DNA of 32,862 nt from Terriglobia bacterium (GCA_020073395.1 JAIQFF010000041.1:1-32862); one strand, 5' to 3'. Positions 1 through 9,519 are shown, counted from the first letter of the stretch. Translations and numbers: made by a program. Notes: a model not told the origin generated them from the sequence alone.

Positions 1-1371
<1,371 letters not shown>

Positions 1372-1387
1372 TTTCAGGAAGAGCGCT

Positions 1388-1411
1388 GGGGCGGACTGGT
1401 TTGTCCGCCCC
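1388..1411 (+). terminator. Hairpin after rpoC, probable transcription terminator
   Basis: A perfect 9-bp GC-rich stem (1388-1396 with 1403-1411, loop of six bases) starts 17 bases after the rpoC stop codon. It is followed by a pyrimidine-rich stretch but not by a clean T run, so it is a good candidate for the end of the rpoBC transcript without being a textbook intrinsic terminator. It also separates rpoC from the YihY-type gene. Confidence 0.6.
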
Positions 1412-1461
1412 TGTGCCTTCCCGGTTTGGGTTCTGGAGTTTTGCGTCCTTGAGTCAACCCC

Positions 1462-2424
1462 ATGCACGCCAACCCACAACGATTGCAGGATCAGGAACGT
1501 AGCAGCACTTCGCAGTTGCATGCGATGCCCCGGCGCAATACTCTGAGGCCATTCATGTTGCGTTTCAGTCGCCTGCTTCGCCTCGCCTTTTGGCGCGCGT
1601 TTCAGCATGACGCGTTCGCTACCGCTAAAGCGGCGGCCTATTCTTCCATCCTCACGTTTTTCCCCACCCTGCTGCTGATCGGAACGGTGCTGGCCACATC
1701 GCCCCAGACCGAAGCCTACCTGCGTGAAATTTCCGACGCGCTGGGCAAGATCCTTCCCGCGGGGAGCGCCACGGCGCTGGCGTATCTGAGAGGCACCACC
1801 CAGCATTCGGTGGGAGTGCTGATCACCGCTTCGCTCATCACGCTGTGGACCGGGTCCGGCGTAATGATTTCCTGGATGGAAGGCTTTCGCCGCTGTTATG
1901 AGCTGCCCAAGAGCTGGGGGCTGGTGAAGGAGCGGCTGATCGCTTTCTCGCTGGTCATTCTTGCCGGCATTCCCCTGACCTTCTCCACCATCCTGGTCGC
2001 CTTCGGCAATCGCATTGAAACTCAAATCTTGTTTCAACTCGGACACGAGTTTGGACCCTTCATCCTGCTCATGTGGACGGCCATCCGGTGGACGATCGCC
2101 GGACTCACCAGCATCGCGGTGATGGCGCTGATCTATCACAACGCGGTCCCGCGCACCCAGCCCTGGCACAGCGTGTTGCCCGGCGCCACGCTGGCATCGG
2201 CGATGTGGTTCTTCGCTACCACCCTGTTTGGCTGGTATCTGCAACGCTATGCCGACTACAGCATCCTCTACGGTTCGCTGGGAGTGGGCATCGCCTTGCT
2301 GGTATGGATGTACATGATCTCGCTGGTGGTGCTGGTGGGAGCGGAGTTCAATGCCATGCTCTTCCCGCGCGCCCGGCTGGGAATCGAACTGATCGAGTCC
2401 AATGCGCATTTGAGAAAACCGTAG
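1462..2424 (+). CDS. YihY/BrkB-family inner membrane protein
   Basis: A 320-residue hydrophobic protein with about six membrane segments. It matches the YihY/virulence factor BrkB family (once misnamed ribonuclease BN): an N-terminal 'FATAKAAAYSSILTFFPTL' segment typical of the family, 'GSGVMISWMEGFRRCYE' in the middle, and a C-terminal 'YSILYGSLGVGIALLVWMY' helix followed by 'GAEFNAM'. The molecular function of this family is not established; it is a predicted inner membrane protein of unknown or transport-like role. The start at 1462 leaves about 33 polar residues before the first family motif, so a later ATG (1525 or 1555) is possible. It follows the rpoC terminator, suggesting its own promoter. 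Confidence 0.9.
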   Translation: MHANPQRLQDQERSSTSQLHAMPRRNTLRPFMLRFSRLLRLAFWRAFQHDAFATAKAAAYSSILTFFPTLLLIGTVLATSPQTEAYLREISDALGKILPAGSATALAYLRGTTQHSVGVLITASLITLWTGSGVMISWMEGFRRCYELPKSWGLVKERLIAFSLVILAGIPLTFSTILVAFGNRIETQILFQLGHEFGPFILLMWTAIRWTIAGLTSIAVMALIYHNAVPRTQPWHSVLPGATLASAMWFFATTLFGWYLQRYADYSILYGSLGVGIALLVWMYMISLVVLVGAEFNAMLFPRARLGIELIESNAHLRKP

Positions 2425-2437
2425 CTGTCTCTAATGG

Positions 2438-2510
2438 GGTCGCGGGCGACTCGCCCGTGGCTTTTGACTTTGACCTGCAGCTTTCGCGGGCCAGTCGCCC
2501 GCGACCACAC
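2438..2510. repeat. Inverted pair of palindromic repeats (family A)
   Basis: Two copies of a palindrome built on GTCGCGGGCGACTCGCCCG face each other: 2438-2460 and 2485-2506. The right copy folds alone with a 7-bp stem (2485-2491/2497-2503). Between them is GGCTTTTGACTTTGACC, a tail that recurs next to other copies in this window. The outer end carries CCACAC, also recurrent. It sits between the YihY-type gene and pyruvate kinase. Confidence 0.8.
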
Positions 2511-2533
2511 AACACACAAACGACGGGGAGAAT

Positions 2534-4075
2534 TTGAAACCAGAGAAGCCGGATCTCGTTTCGAGCGATTTGTCAGCGGAACCCGCCCTCACGGCCACAC
2601 GACGCGCCAAGATCATCTGCACTATCGGACCGTCGTGCAATACCGAGTCGCGGCTGCGTGAAATGATGCGGCTGGGCATGGACGTTGCCCGGCTGAACTT
2701 TTCCCATGGCACCCATCCCGAGCACGCGCGAAATATTGCCCGCCTGCGGCGCGCCGCCCAACAGGAAAACCGCACCATCTGTATTCTGCAGGACCTGCAA
2801 GGCCCCAAGATACGCACCGGGCGGCTAAAGAACCATGAACCCGTGGTGCTCAAGACCGGGTCGCTGGTCACTATCACGCCTCGAGACGTCTCCGGTGCTC
2901 CCTCGCTGATCTCAACTACGTTTCAGGGGCTGGCGCAGGAAGTACGGCCGGGCTCGCGTATTCTGCTTTCCGACGGCCTGATCGAACTGCGGGTGACGCA
3001 GGTGCGAGGCAGCGATGTGGAATGCGAGGTAATCAATGGCGGCCTGCTGGCCGAGCATCAGGGCATCAACCTGCCGGGGGCGGCGCTTTCAATCCCCGCG
3101 CTGACCAGCAAAGACCGCGCCGATCTTGAGTTTGGGCTGAAGCATGGCGTAGACATGGTGGCGTTGTCGTTCGTGCGCTCAGCGGCCGACGTGCGCACGG
3201 TAAAGGAAATCATAGGGGAGCGGGGCCGCGACGTGCCGGTCATCGCCAAGCTGGAAAAACCCCAGGCGCTGAAGCGGTTGGAAGAAATTTTCGAGGCGGC
3301 GGATGGGGTGATGGTGGCGCGCGGCGACCTGGGCGTGGAGATGCCGGCGGAGAAAGTTCCGGTGATTCAGAAGTATGTCATCCGGCGCGCGGCGGACTGG
3401 CGCAAGCCGGTAATCATTGCCACGCAAATGCTGGAATCCATGATCGAAAATCCGCGGCCGACGCGGGCCGAGGCCAGTGACGTGGCCAACGCAGTGTTCG
3501 ACGGCACGGACGCAGTCATGTTGTCGGCGGAGACCGCGACCGGCCTCTATCCCCGTGAGACTGTGGCTATGATGGCCAGGATCGTGGTGGAAGCGGAAAG
3601 CAACATGGCGGAGTTTACCCAGCCGCGTCGCCGCCAGCAGCGCCGACTTTCGATTGCGGAAGCCATCTGCGAATCCATCGCGCACGCCGCCGAAGACCTG
3701 CACATGGGCGCGATCGCGGTATTTACCGAGAGTGGCAACACCGCACTGTTGATCTCCAAGTACCGTCCACTGGCTGAAATCTACGCGTTTTGCCGGACCT
3801 TGGCGGTGTGCAACCGCCTCAACCTTTTGTGGGGGGTGCGGCCGGTACTGCGCGACCAGGCGCTGACCGCGGAAGAAATGCTGCTGGCAGCGGAGCAGGA
3901 ATTGCTGCGCCGCGGCCGGGTAAAGACTGGCGACGTGCTGGGGGTGGTGGCCGGAACGCAGATGGCGTCCGGATCAACCAATTTTATGCGCCTGCACCTG
4001 GTGACAGCCGAAGAAGAGCGCAGAATTTCGCGGCCCAGACCGCGACGCAAGATGAGCGGGAAGAGGCGCGGCTAG
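2534..4075 (+). CDS. pyk: Pyruvate kinase
   Basis: Catalyses phosphoenolpyruvate + ADP to pyruvate + ATP, the last step of glycolysis, in the cytoplasm. Clear motifs in order: 'AKIICTIGPSCNTE' (~25-38), 'RLNFSHG' (53-59), 'DLQGPKIRTGRL', the active-site 'VIAKLEKPQA' (~235-244), 'ARGDLGVEMP' (~261-270) and 'IATQMLESMIENPRPTRAE' (~296-314) followed by 'DGTDAVMLSAETATG'. The barrel, B domain and C-terminal domain are all present. At 513 residues it is longer than the usual ~475: about 20 extra residues precede the first strand and there is a basic Arg/Pro/Lys-rich tail. The start is taken as TTG at 2534, preceded closely by GGGGAG; no in-frame ATG precedes the first conserved motif, so the exact start is uncertain. 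Confidence 0.97.
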   Translation: MKPEKPDLVSSDLSAEPALTATRRAKIICTIGPSCNTESRLREMMRLGMDVARLNFSHGTHPEHARNIARLRRAAQQENRTICILQDLQGPKIRTGRLKNHEPVVLKTGSLVTITPRDVSGAPSLISTTFQGLAQEVRPGSRILLSDGLIELRVTQVRGSDVECEVINGGLLAEHQGINLPGAALSIPALTSKDRADLEFGLKHGVDMVALSFVRSAADVRTVKEIIGERGRDVPVIAKLEKPQALKRLEEIFEAADGVMVARGDLGVEMPAEKVPVIQKYVIRRAADWRKPVIIATQMLESMIENPRPTRAEASDVANAVFDGTDAVMLSAETATGLYPRETVAMMARIVVEAESNMAEFTQPRRRQQRRLSIAEAICESIAHAAEDLHMGAIAVFTESGNTALLISKYRPLAEIYAFCRTLAVCNRLNLLWGVRPVLRDQALTAEEMLLAAEQELLRRGRVKTGDVLGVVAGTQMASGSTNFMRLHLVTAEEERRISRPRPRRKMSGKRRG

Positions 4076-4216
4076 CGCCGAACATTTTTCCTCGGACCGT
4101 CGATCGCGGAAGCCGTTGCTTTCGCTACCATGCGGTTCGATTTCGAAAAAGCCTCGAGTTTCTGAAGAACCAGTTGTGAGTTGGTTAGTTCGCAGTTCTC
4201 AGTTGGCTTCACTTGC

Positions 4217-4903
4217 ATGACCGCTGCCTTCCAAGCCTTTGGCGATACGGCACTCAATCCACCGGTTCGCGGATTTCTTCATCGTCCGGAACATAGCGCT
4301 GGCAACGGCTTGGTGCTGGCACATGGAGCTGGGTCAAATTCCGGTTCTTCCCTCTTGATTACACTGGCTGGAGCGTTCGCCGGTGCCGGCTTTGCTGTAC
4401 TCCGTTGTGATCTTCCGTTCCGGCAGAATCGACCGTACGGTCCGCCGCGGCCGGGAGACGCTGAGCGCGATCGTGATGGGCTCAGGAATGCGGTCGCGGC
4501 ATTGCGGAAACTGGGCTGCGAACGTATGTTCCTGGGCGGGCACTCCTACGGCGGGCGGCAGGCGACGATGCTGTGCGCTGGGGAGCCTGACCTGGTGGCG
4601 GGACTCCTGCTGCTGTCTTATCCCTTGCATCCGCCGCGGAAGCCGGCGCAGCTCCGGGTGCAGCATTTGCCAGAGTTGCAGATCCCGGCCCTGTTCGTGC
4701 ACGGGACACGCGATCCCTTTGGGTCGGCGGAGGAAATGGAGGCGGCCGTGAAGATGATTCCGGCAAAGACAAAGTTATTCACGGTGGATGGGGCGGGGCA
4801 CGATTTGGGATTCAAAGGGAAGGCGGTACGGGAGGAAATGGCGGCGGAAGTCGTGGCTGCATTTTCTGAGTTCTTCGGTTCAGTTTACCCAGCCGGATTT
4901 TGA
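4217..4903 (+). CDS. Alpha/beta hydrolase (KANL3/TEX30-like, dienelactone-hydrolase-type fold)
   Basis: A 228-residue single-domain hydrolase. 'LAHGAGSNSGS' (~34-44) gives the oxyanion-hole region, 'GHSYGGRQ' carries the nucleophile Ser110, 'VHGTRDPFG' offers Asp166 and 'GAGHDLG' offers His195, so the catalytic triad looks complete. The pattern HGAGSN with GHSYGGRQ is typical of the KANL3/TEX30-like branch; the substrate is unknown. The ATG at 4217 is chosen because an upstream in-frame TTG (4181) would add a low-complexity peptide. No signal peptide is seen, so it is probably cytoplasmic. Its 3' end overlaps the end of the convergent rhomboid gene by 24 bases. The 141-base gap before it holds only a short T/G-rich stretch resembling simple repeats. 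Confidence 0.88.
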   Translation: MTAAFQAFGDTALNPPVRGFLHRPEHSAGNGLVLAHGAGSNSGSSLLITLAGAFAGAGFAVLRCDLPFRQNRPYGPPRPGDAERDRDGLRNAVAALRKLGCERMFLGGHSYGGRQATMLCAGEPDLVAGLLLLSYPLHPPRKPAQLRVQHLPELQIPALFVHGTRDPFGSAEEMEAAVKMIPAKTKLFTVDGAGHDLGFKGKAVREEMAAEVVAAFSEFFGSVYPAGF

Positions 4904-5695
4904 GCCGCCATTTTTCTTTTCTTCCTCGGGCGGGATGTAGTTACCTTGTTCGTCGAACTCCACGGTGCGGTTGTGCTTGCGCATGTAAACCTCGAACTTC
5001 CGGGCGGCGCGGCGTCGCTTCCAGCGGTAGTACTGGTTGCGCAATCCGAAATAGCGTTCTGAGATTCCCATCCTGGGGACACGTCCGCGGGGCACAAACT
5101 TCACGTAGATGTATCCAAAGAACAGGCCACCCAGGTGGGCGACATAAGCCACGTTGCCGCCGCCCTGGATGGCGAAGGCCAGAGTCACGACGATCAGGAT
5201 GGCGACGAAGTATTTGGCCTTGAGCGAGAAGGGAAACGGGATCAGCAGGATTTCGTTCTCTCCGAAGACCATCCCGAAAGCAATCAGGATGGCAAACACT
5301 CCGCCCGACGCGCCCACGGTCGGGATCGTGGGATTTCCCAGCACGTGGCTGAAGGAGAGCGCAGTGGTGGTCAGTGCGGCGCCGATGACGCCGAAGGCAT
5401 AAAGCTCCAGGAAGCGGCGCGTCCCCCAGGCGCCCTCGAAGGCCGAGCCAAACATCCAGATGCCCAGCATGTTGCCAAACCAATGCCAGAATTCGAAATG
5501 CAGGAAGCTGTAGGTCACCAACTGCCAGATAGCGCCGTGGACCACGGCCAGAGGCTCTAGCGCCAGGTAGTCTCGCACCCAGCGGGCGACATCGATCAGG
5601 GTCATGCCGAAGAGTTCTAGCAGCAGGAAGACCGCGGTGTTAATCGCGAGCAGCCAGGTTACCGCGCGGGTAAACGGCGGCAGGCTCAGCGTCAT
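4880..5695 (-). CDS. Rhomboid-family intramembrane serine protease
   Basis: A 271-residue multi-pass membrane protein, predicted to cleave membrane-spanning substrates inside the bilayer. Signature features are 'HFEFWHWFGNML' (H-x-x-x-x-H-x-x-x-N, ~66-77), 'GASGG' with nucleophile Ser130, and 'AHLGG' with the partner His187, spaced over the expected helices. A positively charged cytoplasmic tail of about 80 residues follows the core. The ATG at 5695 is chosen because it starts just before the first membrane helix; upstream extension would add an arginine-rich peptide with no family similarity. A TACACT -10-like box lies at 5744-5749 on this strand. Substrates are unknown. Confidence 0.93.
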   Translation of the reverse strand: MTLSLPPFTRAVTWLLAINTAVFLLLELFGMTLIDVARWVRDYLALEPLAVVHGAIWQLVTYSFLHFEFWHWFGNMLGIWMFGSAFEGAWGTRRFLELYAFGVIGAALTTTALSFSHVLGNPTIPTVGASGGVFAILIAFGMVFGENEILLIPFPFSLKAKYFVAILIVVTLAFAIQGGGNVAYVAHLGGLFFGYIYVKFVPRGRVPRMGISERYFGLRNQYYRWKRRRAARKFEVYMRKHNRTVEFDEQGNYIPPEEEKKNGGSKSGWVN

Positions 5696-5762
5696 TTCTC
5701 GGCTTCGTGCCACAATTGGCTCCGGTCGTTCTCTGTTACTCAGAGTGTAGCTTATTACTGTC

Positions 5763-7148
5763 TCATCTTTCGGGCTGCGGCACCACCGGCAAGCTACGGT
5801 GGCCGGCAGCATCGACTGCGCGCACGGCCAAGATCACATTATCCTTCGACAGGGGCAGCGTGGCGCGGGTTACATTTCCAACTGTCTGAGCGTGTTCCCA
5901 TTCCGGGCTGGCGGTGCCGCGCCACAGGACGTCGTATGAAGCAGCGCCGGGGGAAGCCTCCCAGGTAAGGGTCGAATCATTCTCCAGCCCTTTGGTTTGC
6001 AGGTGAACCTTGGCGGGGAGAGCGGGCGCCGATGCCAGGGAGGCCAAGGTCGCGGCGTTCACGCGCGCCACGTTCGCGACATACTCGAAATTGACGAACT
6101 TGGGCACATCGCCGTATTCGATGCCATTTTCCGTGCGAAGGTTCTGGTGCTGATGGTTGTAATCCTCGCGGTACTCGGTGAAGCGGACCGCGGCGTAGCC
6201 CTGTTGGTTGAAAGAAATATGGTCTCCGCCGCGCAAATAGCGGTCCAGGCGGAAGACCAGCAGAGGCTTGGCCGCGGTCTGGTAAGTACGTCCGACTTCG
6301 GCGATGTAACGAGCGAGCTGGCGGGACGCGGAATCGCTCTCACCGCCCAGGTTTCGCACCCTGCGCAATTCTGCTTCTGTGGCGGCCAGCGGCACGCCTT
6401 CAGAAAAGACGCGCACGATGCCCGGGTCTTGTTGCGGGCTGCGATCGCCACCGACGATGTCATTGTTGAGAGCGGCCTCTATGTCCCAACCCTGGTCTTT
6501 GGCCATCTTGGCGAAATGCTGGCTGCCGTTCAGCCCCTGCTCTTCGCCGGCTACGGTCAAAAAAATAATGGTTGCGGGAAATTTCATCGGGCTGAGGACG
6601 CGGGCGCATTCCAGGCTGACGGCAGTACCGCTGCCGTCGTCGTTGGCGCCGGGGGCGTTGCCGCTTAGGTCCAGGGTATCGCTATTGCGTGAATCGTAGT
6701 GGCCGGTGACCAGCACAATTCGTTTGGCATTGTCCGGATCGGTACCCTTCAAGACCGCATAAACATTGGTGATGACCGTGGGCTTCGGAATGCGGTCCGC
6801 AGGGTTTTCGGTGAAGCTGTCAGTCTTGACTTCCAGGCATCCGCCGCAGGCGCGCGAGTAGCTTTCGAATTCTGCCTTGATCCATTCTCGCGCCGCGCCA
6901 ATGCCGTGGCCCGCCTTGATAGAATCGGGGTCCTGGGCCGAGAGCGTCAGGCGGGTCTGGAAGCTTACCAGCTTCTCGATATTGGCCTGGATCCGCTGCG
7001 CCGAGATCTGGGTCAGGGCCGCGGCAATTTGAGGATCAGCGGGCGGCTTAGGTTGGAGCCTGTCTGCCTGCGCGAAGGTGCGGTAGGGTACGGACGCGAG
7101 CAGTGCGGCCAGCAGCGCGACGATCCGGGAAATTCGAGCGTAAAACAT
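5763..7148 (-). CDS. Secreted M28-family zinc peptidase with C-terminal fibronectin-III-like domain
   Basis: 461 residues. Residues 1-26 form a signal peptide (ending near TFA-Q). The peptidase core shows the M28 zinc ligands and catalytic residues: 'VTGHYDS' (His150), 'GANDDGSG' (Asp170), 'AGEEQG' (Glu202 base, Glu203 ligand), 'NNDIVGGD' (Asp230) and a late 'DYNHQHQ' histidine. This layout fits a di-zinc exopeptidase that trims peptides outside the cytoplasm. Residues ~375-455 ('STLTWEASPGAASYDVLWRG') look like a fibronectin type III-like beta domain. A Cys-x-x-Cys pair near residues 101-104 may form a disulfide. Transcription is divergent from the LysW-like gene, and the start is probably leaderless (see promoter at 7156-7161). 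Substrate is not known. Confidence 0.92.
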   Translation of the reverse strand: MFYARISRIVALLAALLASVPYRTFAQADRLQPKPPADPQIAAALTQISAQRIQANIEKLVSFQTRLTLSAQDPDSIKAGHGIGAAREWIKAEFESYSRACGGCLEVKTDSFTENPADRIPKPTVITNVYAVLKGTDPDNAKRIVLVTGHYDSRNSDTLDLSGNAPGANDDGSGTAVSLECARVLSPMKFPATIIFLTVAGEEQGLNGSQHFAKMAKDQGWDIEAALNNDIVGGDRSPQQDPGIVRVFSEGVPLAATEAELRRVRNLGGESDSASRQLARYIAEVGRTYQTAAKPLLVFRLDRYLRGGDHISFNQQGYAAVRFTEYREDYNHQHQNLRTENGIEYGDVPKFVNFEYVANVARVNAATLASLASAPALPAKVHLQTKGLENDSTLTWEASPGAASYDVLWRGTASPEWEHAQTVGNVTRATLPLSKDNVILAVRAVDAAGHRSLPVVPQPER

Positions 7149-7155
7149 GGTTCAC

Positions 7156-7161
7156 AGAGTA
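7156..7161 (-). promoter_or_regulatory. -10-like box for the M28 peptidase gene
   Basis: On the minus strand TACTCT ends seven bases before the ATG at 7148, and no Shine-Dalgarno-like sequence lies between. A transcript starting the usual 6-7 bases after the box would begin at or next to the start codon, implying a leaderless mRNA. No clear -35 box is visible. Confidence 0.4.
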
Positions 7162-7272
7162 AGCTTGTCCGCGTACTCTTTTCCGGTTACCAGCACTTGA
7201 CCTCTGGCCCCGGAGAAACTAAATATTAACAGGAGCTCTTACCCAGGACACCCGTCCAGCCCGGAGGCCAGC

Positions 7273-7470
7273 ATGATTTATTGTCCAGAATGCGAGACCA
7301 ACCTCGATATTGACGAAGAAGAGGTTGACGAAGGCGAAATCGTTTCCTGCCCCGAGTGCGGCAGCGACTTCGAAATCGTCACGGTGAATCCCATCGAGTT
7401 GAAGCCGGTGGAAGAGGCAATCCTCGACGAGGAAGAACTAGAGGAAATGGGGGACGGAGACGATTCTTAG
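7273..7470 (+). CDS. LysW-like zinc-ribbon mini-protein
   Basis: A 65-residue acidic protein with two zinc-binding pairs, 'CPEC' at 4-7 and 'CPEC' at 30-33, separated by an acidic loop. This is the layout of LysW/ArgW, the amino-group carrier used in lysine or arginine synthesis. Those carriers end in a conserved Glu-Asp-Trp-Gly-Glu tail whose last glutamate is the attachment point. Here the tail is 'EEMGDGDDS', so the substrate-carrying residue is missing. It may be a LysW relative with another role (zinc-ribbon adaptor) or a diverged carrier. No LysX/LysZ-type partner is in the window. A strong GGAGG (7263-7267) supports the ATG at 7273. Confidence 0.75.
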   Translation: MIYCPECETNLDIDEEEVDEGEIVSCPECGSDFEIVTVNPIELKPVEEAILDEEELEEMGDGDDS

Positions 7471-7516
7471 TCCTACCTGCATACCGACATCCCCCGCACG
7501 GATCAGCACCAGGTTC

Positions 7517-7882
7517 TTGATCGTCGCGCTCTGCTTCGCCTTCCTGATACTCGCCAGACAGGCCTCGCCCGTGGCCCAGCGGCCCGGCCAACCTTACGCC
7601 CTGATTTTCGGGACCGTCTGGGGACCGGACGCCCATCCCTTGTATGGAGTAAAGGTGAAGGTCCGCCGGGCTGACCAGAAGAGAGCCCACTGGGAGCTCT
7701 ATTCGGATCGCAACGGCGAGTTTGCCCTGCGGGTGCCCCCGGGGCCGGCTGACTACCTGGTCTGGGCTGACTTGAAGGGCTTTAAGTCACCTGCTGGCAA
7801 GGAGTTACACCAGGACGGCGAGGTCAAGGTCCACGTTGACAATGATGAGCGTCAGGACCTCGGTTTGCATCTAAAGCAGTAA
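7517..7882 (+). CDS. Small secreted carboxypeptidase-regulatory-like domain protein
   Basis: About 121 residues. A hydrophobic N-terminus ('IVALCFAFLILA') looks like a signal peptide, followed by a single beta-sandwich of the carboxypeptidase-regulatory-like/transthyretin-like type: 'IFGTVWGPDAHPLYGVKVKV', then 'YSDRNGEFALRVPPGPADYLV' and 'LKGFKS'. Such domains usually act in adhesion, carbohydrate binding or as structural modules; the role here is unknown. No ATG or GTG exists in frame after the previous gene, so the start is taken as TTG 7517, with low certainty. It follows the LysW-like gene by 46 bases and may share its transcript. Confidence 0.7.
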   Translation: MIVALCFAFLILARQASPVAQRPGQPYALIFGTVWGPDAHPLYGVKVKVRRADQKRAHWELYSDRNGEFALRVPPGPADYLVWADLKGFKSPAGKELHQDGEVKVHVDNDERQDLGLHLKQ

Positions 7883-7915
7883 AGTATAGTGCCGGTGTTC
7901 GCGGAAGGGAACCTC

Positions 7916-8275
7916 ATGAAAAAGCACGGCGTAGCGGCTCTAATGATTGTTGCGATGGCTTTTGCCCTAGCCAGCCTGTCCGCTTCCGCTAAGGACAAGA
8001 GCGGCGACGCGGGACGCCTGTTGACGGGGAGGGTTGTGGATAAGTCGGACGCGCCCCTCCCCGATGCCGTGGTTTATCTCGCCAATACCCGCACCCGCGC
8101 GGTGAAAACGTTCATTGTGGGCAAGGACGGCATGTACCGCTTCCCGGCGCTATCGCCCAACGTGGACTACGAAGTTTACGCCCAGTACAAGGACCACAAG
8201 AGCGACACCAAGACGGTGAGCCAGTTCGATACCCGCCCGTCGGTAAATATCAATCTGAAAATTGACACGAAGTAG
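7916..8275 (+). CDS. Small secreted carboxypeptidase-regulatory-like domain protein
   Basis: 119 residues: a signal peptide (1-24, 'MKKHGVAALMIVAMAFALA...ASA') and one carboxypeptidase-regulatory-like beta domain, with 'LTGRVVDKSDAPLPDAVVYL' then 'VGKDGMYRFPALSPNVDYEVYA'. The ATG at 7916 is preceded by GGAAGGGA (7903-7910), a good ribosome binding site. It is the second protein of this type in a row, 33 bases after the first, but the two are too different to be a recent duplication. Function unknown; a periplasmic or surface role is inferred from the export signal. Confidence 0.8.
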   Translation: MKKHGVAALMIVAMAFALASLSASAKDKSGDAGRLLTGRVVDKSDAPLPDAVVYLANTRTRAVKTFIVGKDGMYRFPALSPNVDYEVYAQYKDHKSDTKTVSQFDTRPSVNINLKIDTK

Positions 8276-8284
8276 CCTTGCAAT

Positions 8285-8380
8285 GCACGCGCGCGTCCAC
8301 GCTCGTGCGCCACTGTAATTGCCTCCTCGGTTTCGCCAATGGTCTGCCACCGCTTGCACGAGCGGGACGCTGGCGCCTAC
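8285..8380. repeat. Inverted pair of palindromic repeats (GCACGAGCG type)
   Basis: Left copy at 8285-8311 and right copy at 8356-8380 (GCACGAGCGGGACGCTGGCG followed by CCTAC) are imperfect inverted copies of each other. The right copy is nearly identical to the repeat at 20696-20720. The pair lies between the second small secreted protein and the GIDE-domain gene. Confidence 0.7.
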
Positions 8381-8388
8381 ATTGGCAA

Positions 8389-8418
8389 TTGCTGCTCGAC
8401 GGCCGGATTGAGTAGCAT
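8389..8418 (+). promoter_or_regulatory. Probable sigma-70-type promoter of the GIDE-domain gene
   Basis: TTGCTG (8389-8394) and TAGCAT (8413-8418) are separated by 18 bases. Transcription would start near 8425, about eight bases before the ATG at 8433. It lies just after the palindromic repeat pair. Confidence 0.5.
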
Positions 8419-8432
8419 TCTGTTGCAAGGGT

Positions 8433-9467
8433 ATGAGCCGATCTGATCCGACGGGCGCATTGTTTCTGGGGACCGGAGCGGGAGTTTGGATTTTCTTCAA
8501 GGGCTTCCGTGTATTTCGCGAATTCAAAATCGTCGCTGACACCCCCTGCATGCCCATCCGCAGCATCCCCATGGGCCTGGTGCAAGTGCGTGGGCGAGCT
8601 CTGGCCGATCAACTGATCCCCAGTCCCATCACCCACACCCCCTGCTGCTTCTACCAAGTCAAGATCGAACACTACGAAACCGGCGAGCATGGCGGATGGA
8701 AGCACTACCGCACAGACATGGACGGCGCCAAGTTCTACGTGCAGGACCAGACCGGAAAGGTGCTGGTTGATTCTTACTCCGCGGAATACGACTTGCCGGA
8801 GGGCCCGCCCCGGGTTGTGGACAGCGCTCAGATCGCACCCCTCATGGGAACCGGGGCAAGTGATGAGGAATTGCTTCAGTACGTCCAGAGGGCTGGTGCC
8901 AACGCGCTGGCCACTAAAATGGAGCACTGGCTGGAGAAGAAGGGGCCGCTGGACGACCCCCAGCGCGAACAGGGTCGCCAAGCACTGCTGGAGATTGCGC
9001 GCGTAATCCCGAAGGCAATGTCCGGCGGGGCAAACGTTCGAGGAAATATCCCTGCGGAGCTGATCGAGAGAATCATGGCCTCACATCCCCAGGCGGATCC
9101 GGAAAAAGAGGCGCGGCGGCAAGAGTTTTTGCAGCATATTCGAGAGACGGGAAATGTTCCCATGCCGCCGGCATCCATCTCTGTCTCTTCGGCCACGGGA
9201 CGGTACAGGCTGCGCGAGTCTCTTATTCTGCCGGGGCAGGAGTATCACGTGACCGGAACCTGCGTGGAGAATCCAGAAGCGCATGAGGCTCACGACCGCA
9301 ACATGATTGTTCAGGGGCAGAACGAGAAGACCTTTCTCATCTCCTGGAAGCCGGAGCAGGAGGTGCAGCACGATCTGCGCAAGCGGGCGGTGGGCATGGT
9401 TTTTGGCGGAGCGGCGCTGGCGCTGTTTTGTCTGGCTCTGCTGCTGGGGCATTTGCATTTGTACTAG
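8433..9467 (+). CDS. GIDE-domain (E3-ligase-like) membrane protein
   Basis: 344 residues with a hydrophobic segment at each end (about 8-23 and 322-342) and a large soluble middle. The middle matches the GIDE domain (also called BAM), known from the mitochondrial ubiquitin ligase MUL1: 'CCFYQVKIEHYET', 'FYVQDQTGKVLVD', and later 'YRLRESLILPGQEYHVTGTC'. Bacterial versions lack the RING finger and none is seen here, so ubiquitin-ligase activity should not be assumed. About 100 residues between the two halves are helical and charged. It is followed by LemA on the same strand, a partnership reported for GIDE proteins elsewhere. A role in envelope stress or membrane protein control is an inference. 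Confidence 0.78.
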   Translation: MSRSDPTGALFLGTGAGVWIFFKGFRVFREFKIVADTPCMPIRSIPMGLVQVRGRALADQLIPSPITHTPCCFYQVKIEHYETGEHGGWKHYRTDMDGAKFYVQDQTGKVLVDSYSAEYDLPEGPPRVVDSAQIAPLMGTGASDEELLQYVQRAGANALATKMEHWLEKKGPLDDPQREQGRQALLEIARVIPKAMSGGANVRGNIPAELIERIMASHPQADPEKEARRQEFLQHIRETGNVPMPPASISVSSATGRYRLRESLILPGQEYHVTGTCVENPEAHEAHDRNMIVQGQNEKTFLISWKPEQEVQHDLRKRAVGMVFGGAALALFCLALLLGHLHLY

Positions 9468-9519
9468 AGCGGAGTTTGGGAAAGAAAACCCGAGCGCGCC
9501 GGCCGCAGATTGCTGGTAG

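Noticed and set aside
4176..4216. Start of the alpha/beta hydrolase at TTG 4181 and repeat-like AGTT/CAGTT runs
   Set aside because: The upstream part encodes a low-complexity peptide and lacks a ribosome binding site; the runs are too short and irregular to call a repeat.
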